Part shown: positions 26,001 to 33,668 of the stretch, in pieces | How positions within the stretch are numbered: the stretch's first letter is position 1 | Layout of the letters: every line of letters starts with the position of its first letter | Origin: an uncultured Bacteroidales bacterium | GTDB lineage: Bacteria; Bacteroidota; Bacteroidia; Bacteroidales; UBA932 | Assembly: GCA_944326365.1 (NCBI GenBank) | Contig: CALVDR010000012.1 | Coordinates: 1-64,000, forward strand | Length of the DNA stretch: 64,000 bases | Direction of reading: 5' to 3' | Translations under genes and position numbers: made by a program | The notes under the pieces: generated by a model | Database searches by the model: none | Told to the model about the DNA's origin: nothing | What the model saw: the letters and a program-made list of their open reading frames with translations, nothing else

Positions 26001-26715
26001 CTTCATAGGTGGAGCCTTCTTCGTCCGGGCCGTGTTTCCACCAGCGGTACACCTTTCCCGCACATGGCTCTGAGAATTCGGAAGCGGACTCCCTGCCCAG
26101 ACGGAAAGGCACGCCGGCGGCTGCACCGAGATCACCTTCATAAGTGGCATCGATGAAAATGCGTCCGGTATACGTCTCCATATCCCCGTCAAGACGGTCG
26201 AGAATCCTTATGGAGACTATGCGCCCGTCCTTCATTTCCAGATTTTCAGCCGAAGAGTCGAACTGGCGCATGGTCCTGACTTCGATCCTGCCCGGCCCGG
26301 CCTCTGAAATCATTTTCCAGAAATTCTCCTCGGCCACGCCCGGCTCGAAATGATAGCCGCCGCTGCATTTCTTCACCTGCTCGGAATCCTGTCCGTACTC
26401 TGACACATAATGCTGTCTGTTCAGCTCTATGAACCGGCCGAAGAGGCCGGTAGTGGCACCGCGTGTAGCTATGTCCGTGGCTCCGAGGCCATTGGACGGA
26501 AGTCCGCCTATATGGCCGGATCTTTCCAGCAGGATGCAGTCCTTCCCTTCCCTGGCAGCGGAAACGGCTGCCATGATACCTCCTGGAGTACCGCCGACTA
26601 TGACTACGTCATAATCCGGATTTCCGGCACTCTGCACCTCTGCCCCTGTGGCACTCATATGCGGAACGGCCGAAAGGACAAAGGCCGCTGTCAGAAACGT
26701 GATCTTCTTTTTCAT
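23020..26715 (-). CDS. FAD-dependent oxidoreductase / GH130 / SGNH hydrolase fusion
   Basis: A 1231-aa secreted protein with a signal peptide (1-24) and three enzymes in one chain. Residues 35-560 are an FAD-dependent oxidoreductase of the PF12831 type: dinucleotide motif VVIVGGTPGG at 37-46, the family hallmark FIDATYEGDLGAAAG near 190, and a C-terminal GEAAGVAA. Residues 660-975 are a GH130 five-bladed propeller: signature GGCEDPR at 743-749, ECGPPAV near 875, and FVEGLVYHHGKWFLYYGCAD near 950-970. Residues 995-1231 are an SGNH esterase-type domain: GNSIT 1003-1007, GTND 1097-1100, DGLHPN 1207-1212. GH130 members act on beta-mannosides as phosphorylases or hydrolases. The gene follows the GH2 gene by 19 bases in the HTCS operon. 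Confidence 0.88.
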   Translation of the reverse strand: MKKKITFLTAAFVLSAVPHMSATGAEVQSAGNPDYDVVIVGGTPGGIMAAVSAAREGKDCILLERSGHIGGLPSNGLGATDIATRGATTGLFGRFIELNRQHYVSEYGQDSEQVKKCSGGYHFEPGVAEENFWKMISEAGPGRIEVRTMRQFDSSAENLEMKDGRIVSIRILDRLDGDMETYTGRIFIDATYEGDLGAAAGVPFRLGRESASEFSEPCAGKVYRWWKHGPDEEGSTYEGDDAIQAYNYRVCLTTDKDNSVPVPKPENYNREEYVSLIEDVYTGRNADIRFKKVTPEQMEANRQRILDGGRTAIPGDPWGMWKVTNMVQLPNAKTDANNQHLALISTDLPEENWPWPTADWEWRDRFARRLRDYTLGLFWFAQHDEALPPQFREACLRYGLAADEYTDNGNFPRQVYVREGRRLEGTYFFTANDVLPVSEGSRPPVNAESVTASHYALDSHAVRKREEGRVHLDGFFSHPSAVYTVPYGVMVPKKVDNLLFPVPVSGSHVGFSTMRMEPCWMALGEAAGVAASLSIDADCDVRSISVTDMQRILLENGATLIYFKDLKPSDPDFVQVQQLALKGYFPDWNASLDKPLDEAAAALWSRLSGKNIYADGGTRRQWLRALDGNGIHDTVPDWAWTGFERPEGVNPVISPDTVTRFFCPVQKKSVPWEGNDTFNPGAAVHKGKIVVMYRAEDNFGEGIGRRTSRLGYASSEDGLHFRRSPRPVFYPDNDAQKIHEWPGGCEDPRIAVTEDGLYVMFYTQWNRKTARLAVATSRNLKDWTKHGPAFEEAYGGKFYDMFCKSASVVTEIRDGKQVIAKIDGKYWMYWGERFINVATSDNLVDWTPMLDENGDILKIVRPRKGFFDSEFTECGPPAVITDRGILLVYNGKNSRGAGRDRRYTPGSYCAGQLLFDRNDPAKLLGRLDEPFFVPEAPFEKSGQYPDGTVFVEGLVYHHGKWFLYYGCADSRVSVAVMPAEESGAVSAEENESSFRGRNLAVFGNSITAAKDSWAFRVRDSLGFGGFYNGSVGSSVWGKRERPDGVTQDYGTPVFAGIGNSSHPSLQARYNNCAVVHVQKFLSEKPDFEPDVIILSYGTNDMLSEKNEPGLKEALAKRKPGTDEAYGLVGGMVWCLDTLTGRFPDARIVVLLPVRADDSMEKYKDRNRDNLRKMRTMKRICRAFGVEYFDCYHGSGINASNVSSTLLDGLHPNSAGQHLHASYVIRRLENKR

Positions 26716-26734
26716 GGTCTTGTGTTTCGTATGG

Positions 26735-29485
26735 TCATTCGGCCTGTGCCGAAGATTTTACTGTAATCTCGACAGGATCGGCATTGAATCCCTTGACTAC
26801 CAGCCTGCACGGACCGGCAGGCATGTCTTTTTTCGCAGTTTCCACTGTGATGGTCCTGGTCTCCCCGGGGAGCATGCTGAAGAAGTTGTCCGTATAGTAG
26901 GACGGTCTTATCGGCTTGCCTTCGGAATCCAGCCACTGTATCTGGGTGAAGAAGGATATCGCCTTCCTGCTGTTCTTGAGGGTAAGGTCCAGCCAAACTG
27001 TTTTCTCATCCTCGCGCAGCGCGACACTGTCCATCACTACCCGTGTCTGTCCGAGTTCCGAAATGGTTTCAAAACCGGATGTGGCAGGACCGGTGAGTGT
27101 CTTCTGTCCTTCATATTCGTCATCGGAACGCCAGTAGAAATTGCTTCCTGCCTCCCTGCCCTTTTCATCCAGAAGCCTGAGCCTTATGAAATGTACAGGT
27201 GAGATGTCCTCCGGAAACTCCACGGTGAATAAGTCGTTTACCACCCCGTCTTCCGGTATGTCCACTACGGATGATTTGCTCCAGACTTTCTTCGAAGATA
27301 TGTCCCAGACCTCCGCCACTACCTTGTAGCCCTCGAAAGCCCTGTAATAGTCATTGACCACCGATACGGTGTTTTTCAGATAGTCGAACTGCGGGTGGAG
27401 AGGCTCGCAGGCATTGGCTGCGGCATAAAGGGCCGCCGTCGGTTCGAGCGACCAGTCCCACATGCGGCCGCACACCTGACGCACGGCGGAATTGTGATAC
27501 CAGTACAGGAATCCGGATGCCCAGCGGTCACCGTAGCCGAACTTGTTGTAGTTCCACACTTCCCAGATGCTCTTGTAGTTCATGGCTCCGACGAACTGTG
27601 CTTTCATGGCGAACTCGTCTATGCTGTCCGATTCCCCGTACATGTTCACCAGGTCGGCATAAAGCGTGGACATCTGGTGGAATCCGTTTCCGTCGCTGTA
27701 GTCCCAGACTTCCTTGTTTATCGGCCACAGGTCCTCTTCCGGCATCATCTCCCTGAGACATTCCACCGTAGGAAGGCACGGAGCCCCGTATTCCGGATTG
27801 AAGCCGTCCACACGGCTGCCCCTGTCGGAAGCGGTGTTCTCGTAGTGGCGCATCGGATTGACTGTCTTGTACGGGCTGCCGTCATGCACTCCGGCACATT
27901 CCGACTGCATCTGGTAGCCTCTCGTACCATCCAGTTCCATGATCAGCTCCCTGATGCCGTCCATCTCGGTGGACTCGTTGGAACATACGTAATATGCGAG
28001 GGACGGATGGTTGCGGATACGCTTCACTGTAGACTCGACATTCTGAAGATAGAGACCTCTGTCCACCGGATGCTTCGTGTCGCCGGTCATCCAGAACTCC
28101 GTCCACACCATGATGCCGAGAGAGTCGCACAGGTCGTAGAACCTGTCGGATTCGGTGATTCCGCCGCCCCACTGCCGTATGAGATTGACTCCTGACTGGG
28201 CAGTATATCTGAGTTCGGCATATGTACGGTCATCAGAGTTGCGGAGCATGTTCTCAGGTATCCAGTTCGTCCCTTTTATGAATATCGGCTTGCCGTTCAC
28301 ATAGAATCTGCGCGACTTGTCCGGGGTGTCGGTGTCTGACGTGATCTCCCTGATACCGAATCTTACCGTAATGGAATCCAGGACGGCACCGTTCTGCTCG
28401 GCTTTCAGGACCGCCGTGTACATCTCGGCCTTTCCCTTGTTCACGGGCCACCAGAGACGCGGGTTCTCAATGACCAGCTGCGGGAACTCCTCAGGAGAAA
28501 ATTCCACGGTCTCTGTCATTCCGCGCGGTATGGAAACATCCCTGGCAAAGGTTATCCCTTCTCCCAGTATCTCGCCGGAAATCCTGACCTTCTGCGTCCC
28601 GAAACCGGGGTTGCGCACCTCGACGCTGACAGTCTGTGCAGAAGAGTCATAGTCCTCGTCGAGACGGCTTGCCACAAACGGATGGTTCAGCATCACCTTT
28701 CCGCTCCTGAAGAACCTTATGTCCCTCCAGATACCTGTGTTGCGGTCGCGGATTCCGTCGAGGAATGTGAAGTCCCAGCCCACAGTCATCAGCATCGTCA
28801 CATTCTTCCCTATCTCTCCGTTACCTCCGTTGCGGAACTCGCCTGCCGCACCCCATGACTTGGACGTACCTTTCCTCGGTCCTCCAGGCTCGTCTATGGG
28901 ATATACCTTCACGGCCAGGGTATTCTGTCTGTCACGGCTGACATAATCCGTCACATCGACGAACTGTCGGTTGAACATGCCGGAAACGAAGCAGACCATC
29001 TTTCCGTTCAGCCAGAATTCGGCCCTGTAATTCACTCCGTCCACCTGCATCCATATCCTTTCATCCCTGGCTACGGGCACAGGATCGAATTCGGTTCTGA
29101 ACCAATATGTGTAGAAATCCCTGCCGGCCTGGCTGATATCAGGGATGATTCCGGAAGTAAGCTTGTTGTTCAGGCCGAAATACGGTTCAGGATATACTCC
29201 TTTATAAACCAGCGAATTCAGGACTGTACCAGGTACTACTGCCGGCATCCAGTCACTGGTATCGAAGCCAGTCAGCGAAAGTTTCTCCGCTCCCGCCCCG
29301 ACCTCGGAAGCTTTCTTCATCACCCATTGGCTGCCGCCTCCATGTACTGCATCGGACTGCAGCGACAGAAAGTAATCCCTGCCATCCGCAGACGGCACTT
29401 TTGGCGAAGCATATGCTCCGCAGGAAAAGACGGCAGTCATGACTGCCGCCAATACCGCATTCGCGGTCTTGCGTAAAATCTTCAT
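26735..29485 (-). CDS. Glycoside hydrolase family 2 (beta-mannosidase/exo-glucosaminidase-like)
   Basis: A 916-aa secreted protein with a signal peptide (about 1-26). It has a jelly-roll sugar-binding domain (about 50-260), Ig-like beta-sandwich (about 265-380), the TIM barrel (about 385-700) and further beta domains. The barrel shows NWIPENMLRNSDD and a putative acid/base E504 (CSNESTE). The putative nucleophile is E565 (GFNPEYGAP). The layout is closest to exo-beta-D-glucosaminidase or beta-mannosidase branches of GH2; substrate is not settled. Its start overlaps the HTCS stop by four bases, so it is translationally coupled to its own likely regulator. Confidence 0.88.
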   Translation of the reverse strand: MKILRKTANAVLAAVMTAVFSCGAYASPKVPSADGRDYFLSLQSDAVHGGGSQWVMKKASEVGAGAEKLSLTGFDTSDWMPAVVPGTVLNSLVYKGVYPEPYFGLNNKLTSGIIPDISQAGRDFYTYWFRTEFDPVPVARDERIWMQVDGVNYRAEFWLNGKMVCFVSGMFNRQFVDVTDYVSRDRQNTLAVKVYPIDEPGGPRKGTSKSWGAAGEFRNGGNGEIGKNVTMLMTVGWDFTFLDGIRDRNTGIWRDIRFFRSGKVMLNHPFVASRLDEDYDSSAQTVSVEVRNPGFGTQKVRISGEILGEGITFARDVSIPRGMTETVEFSPEEFPQLVIENPRLWWPVNKGKAEMYTAVLKAEQNGAVLDSITVRFGIREITSDTDTPDKSRRFYVNGKPIFIKGTNWIPENMLRNSDDRTYAELRYTAQSGVNLIRQWGGGITESDRFYDLCDSLGIMVWTEFWMTGDTKHPVDRGLYLQNVESTVKRIRNHPSLAYYVCSNESTEMDGIRELIMELDGTRGYQMQSECAGVHDGSPYKTVNPMRHYENTASDRGSRVDGFNPEYGAPCLPTVECLREMMPEEDLWPINKEVWDYSDGNGFHQMSTLYADLVNMYGESDSIDEFAMKAQFVGAMNYKSIWEVWNYNKFGYGDRWASGFLYWYHNSAVRQVCGRMWDWSLEPTAALYAAANACEPLHPQFDYLKNTVSVVNDYYRAFEGYKVVAEVWDISSKKVWSKSSVVDIPEDGVVNDLFTVEFPEDISPVHFIRLRLLDEKGREAGSNFYWRSDDEYEGQKTLTGPATSGFETISELGQTRVVMDSVALREDEKTVWLDLTLKNSRKAISFFTQIQWLDSEGKPIRPSYYTDNFFSMLPGETRTITVETAKKDMPAGPCRLVVKGFNADPVEITVKSSAQAE

Positions 29486-32400
29486 CTTATGTCTTGATTT
29501 TTGATGTCTCCGTTCTGTGTCTTCCCCTCATGCAGGTTTCTCACGAAATCCTTGGGCACTACTCCGAACTGCTTGTAGAAACACTTGGTAAAATATGTCG
29601 GAGAATTGAACCCTACCATGTAGCAGACTTCGCTGATCTGATATTTGTTCTCGGCCAGAATCCTGGCGGCATGCTTGAGGCGCTCCACCCTCAGATAGTC
29701 CATAGGACTTATATTGAGCACTCCGTTGATTTTCCGGTAAAGATTCGCGCGGCTCGTATGCATCTGTCTGGCGATGTCATCCAGCTTCAGCTCGGAATTG
29801 CTCAGATTTTCATGTATCACTTCCTGAAGGGCCTCTATGAATTCCGTATCCGCGGAAGACATGTTCCCCGTATCCATCGTAGCAAGAGGATTTTTCAGGA
29901 AGGTCTCCCTCAGGGTCTGGCGGCTCTTTATCTGGTTCGTGATGACTGCCTGCAGATAAGTCTTGGAATATGGCTTCTCTACATACATGTCCGCTCCGGT
30001 ATTCATACCTGAGATCTTGGATTCGAGACTGGTCTTCGCTGTCAGAAGGATGAAAGGGATATGGCTGTATCTGGAATCCGTCTTGACTGTCCTGCACAGT
30101 TCCATGCCGTCCATCACAGGCATCATGATGTCACTGACTATGAGAGTCACATTGCTTCGTGCGAGCACATCGAGGGCGTCCTTTCCATCGGCAGCGGTGA
30201 GGACGGACCATTTTTCGGCGAGCTGGTCCTTTATGAATTCCCGCATCTCCGGATCATCCTCCACCACCAGTATGGTCTCGCCGGTGATATCCGGAGTGAA
30301 CTCCGCGTCAGCCGCCGTATCCCGGGCATCCTGACCGTCTGCGGACTCTTCCGCAGCGGCATTGTCCTCCGAAGGAGGATCACAGGACGGGAGTTCCAGA
30401 ATGAACTCGTTCAGCTCGGTGCCGGCTCCGAGGGTAAGAGTGCCGTGCTGCAGCTCCGCAAGGGACCTGGCAAGATACAAGCCTATTCCGGTGCCAGTTT
30501 TCTCGCTTGCCGTAGTCCCTCTGAAAAACGGAGCAAAGATAGCTTCCCTCTTGTCCGGTGATATCATTTCGCCGTCATTGCAGACAGACAGACGGATATT
30601 GTCACCTTCCCTGGAAAGCACTATCCTGATGACCCTGTCCGAATACTTCATGGCATTCGACAGCATGTTGCTCACTATCTTGGTGAATGCCTCGGCATCT
30701 ATCTTGGCATACAGACTCCTGTCCCGGATCTCAATGGTACAGTCTTTCTGCTGCAATACGGAAGTGCCGAAACGTGAATACACATCCTCAAGGATGACCG
30801 CCACGTTCTGTATGGAAAGATCCAGAGACATATTCTGCTTTTCTATCTTCTGGAAATCCAGAAGCTGGTTCACGAGTACGAGAAGACGGTCCGTATTCCT
30901 GCTCATGATATGCAGGTCCTTCGCGATTCTCGGTTCGAGTTTGTCCTTGCCGGTCAGGATATTGTCCAGCGGACCCTTTATCAGGGTCAGAGGTGTCCTG
31001 ATCTCGTGTGTTATGCTCGTGAAGAAAGATATTTTCGAATCATAGACCTCCTTTTCCTTCTGTCTGGCATAGGAGATTATGTACTTTTTCCTTTTCAGGA
31101 CCGACCGCCTGTGGTAGATCCGCATGCCTGTTATTGCAGCAATGATAAAAATAAGCACATAAAAGCAATATGCTGCCCAGGACCTGTACCACGGCGGCCT
31201 CACCCTGATATCCATCATCCTTACGGAACTGTCGCCATACCCCGACCTGGCCATCAGCGTATAATGTCCGGGAGCCAGATTCGAATACGTCACCTGGCTT
31301 CCGCGATACGTTCTCCAGCGCGAATCCACACCGTCCAGCATATACAGCAGCTGGGGATTCACCTTGTAGTCGAGCACCGCCATTTCCACTGAAAAACTGT
31401 TCTGGTCATAGTCCAGTTCTATCCTGTCCGTATAGGAGATATCCTTCTCCAGCGGAGAACCGGCGCCGCCTACAGCCACCTTTCCGTCCGGAAACGAGAA
31501 ATCGGTGAAATACACGGGAGGATCTTCCATCCCCGTTTCGCCGGCCAGCTTCCCGGGATTGAAAGAGACGAGTCCTTCCACACTCCCGAAAAAGATGTTC
31601 CCTTCACTGTCCTTGAAGCCGGAGCCGTAGTTGAACTGGTCGCACAGAAGGCCGTCTCCCGAAGTGTAGACGCGCAGCACCTTGCCCTTGTGGGGATTGA
31701 AGCTTACCAGCCCCTTGCTGGTCGATATCCAGAACACGCCGGCCGCATCGTCCTCTATGATCCGGTAAACGATATCTCCAGGGAGCCCGTCAGCTGTCGT
31801 ATACGTATGGAAAACGCGTTTCTCCTGATCGAACCTGCAGAACCCGCCGCCTTCCGTAGTAAGCCATATCTGTCCGGAACTGTCTTCGGAAATGCTCAGG
31901 ACATTGTTTACGGGGATGGAAGTGCTGTCAGACCGGACATGAAGGAACTGGGTCCATTTCCCGTCATCCGGATTCCGCTGGAACAGCCCGTTCGACAGGG
32001 TACCCACCCACAGATTCCCTTTTGAATCGGACAGGATGTCGTTCACCATCATCCCGCCGTTTATCTGCGGTACAAAACCGAAATCATCCGTATCCCTGTT
32101 ATAGAACTGCAGACCGTGCATCGTACCTATGTATATGATGCCGTCATGGGTCATTTCCAGAGAGAAGACATTGTTGCTGAACAGTCTCTGGCCCGGCTCC
32201 TGCACGACCTCGTACTTTCTCATCCGCCATGTCCGTGTATCTATGACCCTGATGCCGTTCGAGAACGTACTCACCCACAGGTCATCCCCGTCAAGCAGAA
32301 GAGACTGGATATTGCTGAAATCCCTGCTCGGACCGAAAAGTGTGAACCGTTCGCTTTCAGGATCGAAATGATACAGCCCCGCATCTTCGGTTCCTACCCA

Positions 32401-33501
32401 CAAGCCTCCCCTGCCGTCAGAGCAGATCTTGCCCACTCTCAGACCGCCGAGAGCCCCGGCAGTCCCTGTCGGATAATACTTTCTGAAATCCGGGACTCTC
32501 TCCGGCAGATAATTGATGCCGCCGAAGAATGTTCCCAGCCATATTCCGCCGTCCCTGTCCCTGCATATTGAATGGATGGAATTGTCAGAGAGGGAATACT
32601 GGTCCGACGATGAATGGACCAGATGCTGGCATTTCCCGGTCCTGGTATTGTAAATATAAAGTCCGTTCTCGGCACCTATCCACAGTTCCTCCTGCGCATA
32701 TCTCAGGATATGTCTCACGAATACCGGCCCGTCATCAAGCCTGATCCGCCTTATCCTTCCTTCCAGGCTGTTCAGCGCCATGACTCCGTTCTTCTCGAAG
32801 CCGAGCCATATCCTGCCGAAATCATTCACGTCGATAAACGTTATCACATCCTCCGGCACCACCTTGCTTCCGTCAGCCAGAAGATAAGGCCTGACATTCA
32901 CGAAACCGTCATCGGTATAGAACAGCCCCTCCGCCGCCCACGCAAACCATATGGTCCCGGTCCTGTCGTCTACCGCCAAAGTACTTATCGGGTTCTTCGA
33001 ACAATACCGGCATGAAGTCTCCCCCGTGGCGGGATCATGACAATAAATGCCGTAAGCCTCCACCGAAATCCATATCCTTCCGGCCCTGTCCCGGGCCAAT
33101 GCCAGTATGGGGCTGGAAACCTTACCCCCCCCCGCATCGGAAATAGCGATTTCCGTGAAATGGTCATGCTCCGTATCGTACATGTAAAGTCCGGCGTTTG
33201 TGCCTGCCCAGATGTTGCAGTCCGAATCCTCGACCAGGCATCTGACATGATTGTTCCCCAGACCGCTGTCATCATACATGGAATGCTTGAATACCTTGAA
33301 ATGAGTCCCGTCGTATCTGTTCAGGCCGTCTTTCGTCCCGAACCACATGAAACCACGGCTGTCCTGAATGATCGCGTTCACGGTATTCTGCGACAAGCCG
33401 TCCTTGATGTCAAGCCTGTCGAAATACAATGTCTGGGAACTTAGCTGCAGCGATGTAAGGAAAACCGCAAGGATCAGCAATAGGTATCTGTTCATGTCCA
33501 T
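29482..33501 (-). CDS. Hybrid two-component system sensor-regulator (HTCS)
   Basis: The 1339-aa protein joins a sensor kinase and its response regulator. A signal helix is followed by a periplasmic region of many Reg_prop repeats forming two propellers (DSRGFMWFGTKDGLNRYDG is typical) and a Y_Y_Y domain. Then come a transmembrane helix (about 755-775), a HisKA domain with phospho-acceptor H832 (THEIRTP), HATPase_c, a receiver domain with D1124 (VSDIMMPVMDG) and a C-terminal AraC-type DNA-binding domain. It should sense an oligosaccharide in the periplasm and switch on this locus. Starts at 33501 or 33495 follow the -7 box; the longer frame from 33573 runs upstream of it. Confidence 0.93.
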   Translation of the reverse strand: MDMNRYLLLILAVFLTSLQLSSQTLYFDRLDIKDGLSQNTVNAIIQDSRGFMWFGTKDGLNRYDGTHFKVFKHSMYDDSGLGNNHVRCLVEDSDCNIWAGTNAGLYMYDTEHDHFTEIAISDAGGGKVSSPILALARDRAGRIWISVEAYGIYCHDPATGETSCRYCSKNPISTLAVDDRTGTIWFAWAAEGLFYTDDGFVNVRPYLLADGSKVVPEDVITFIDVNDFGRIWLGFEKNGVMALNSLEGRIRRIRLDDGPVFVRHILRYAQEELWIGAENGLYIYNTRTGKCQHLVHSSSDQYSLSDNSIHSICRDRDGGIWLGTFFGGINYLPERVPDFRKYYPTGTAGALGGLRVGKICSDGRGGLWVGTEDAGLYHFDPESERFTLFGPSRDFSNIQSLLLDGDDLWVSTFSNGIRVIDTRTWRMRKYEVVQEPGQRLFSNNVFSLEMTHDGIIYIGTMHGLQFYNRDTDDFGFVPQINGGMMVNDILSDSKGNLWVGTLSNGLFQRNPDDGKWTQFLHVRSDSTSIPVNNVLSISEDSSGQIWLTTEGGGFCRFDQEKRVFHTYTTADGLPGDIVYRIIEDDAAGVFWISTSKGLVSFNPHKGKVLRVYTSGDGLLCDQFNYGSGFKDSEGNIFFGSVEGLVSFNPGKLAGETGMEDPPVYFTDFSFPDGKVAVGGAGSPLEKDISYTDRIELDYDQNSFSVEMAVLDYKVNPQLLYMLDGVDSRWRTYRGSQVTYSNLAPGHYTLMARSGYGDSSVRMMDIRVRPPWYRSWAAYCFYVLIFIIAAITGMRIYHRRSVLKRKKYIISYARQKEKEVYDSKISFFTSITHEIRTPLTLIKGPLDNILTGKDKLEPRIAKDLHIMSRNTDRLLVLVNQLLDFQKIEKQNMSLDLSIQNVAVILEDVYSRFGTSVLQQKDCTIEIRDRSLYAKIDAEAFTKIVSNMLSNAMKYSDRVIRIVLSREGDNIRLSVCNDGEMISPDKREAIFAPFFRGTTASEKTGTGIGLYLARSLAELQHGTLTLGAGTELNEFILELPSCDPPSEDNAAAEESADGQDARDTAADAEFTPDITGETILVVEDDPEMREFIKDQLAEKWSVLTAADGKDALDVLARSNVTLIVSDIMMPVMDGMELCRTVKTDSRYSHIPFILLTAKTSLESKISGMNTGADMYVEKPYSKTYLQAVITNQIKSRQTLRETFLKNPLATMDTGNMSSADTEFIEALQEVIHENLSNSELKLDDIARQMHTSRANLYRKINGVLNISPMDYLRVERLKHAARILAENKYQISEVCYMVGFNSPTYFTKCFYKQFGVVPKDFVRNLHEGKTQNGDIKNQDIR

Positions 33502-33519
33502 ATCATGTGGTTGCGACGG

Positions 33520-33527
33520 CAAAGATA
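33520..33527 (-). promoter_or_regulatory. -7 box of the HTCS operon
   Basis: TATCTTTG on the minus strand fits TAnnTTTG; a -33 element at the standard spacing is not clear. It decides the HTCS start, since only the ATGs at 33501 and 33495 lie downstream of it. Confidence 0.45.
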
Positions 33528-33668
33528 TACATATTTTAATGCAATACGCAGCCCTGGAGCGTCTCCAGAGCATTTTGAGAAGATTTTACCATTATTTGGA
33601 AAAATCGTTCGAGCCGCATTGTCATCCATTGTGTTCCTTTGCATCCGTAATACCACAAAAATGGCACT

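Noticed and set aside
33502..33573. Longer start for the HTCS gene
   Set aside because: The extension begins upstream of a -7 box and precedes a normal signal helix; ATGs at 33501/33495 fit better.
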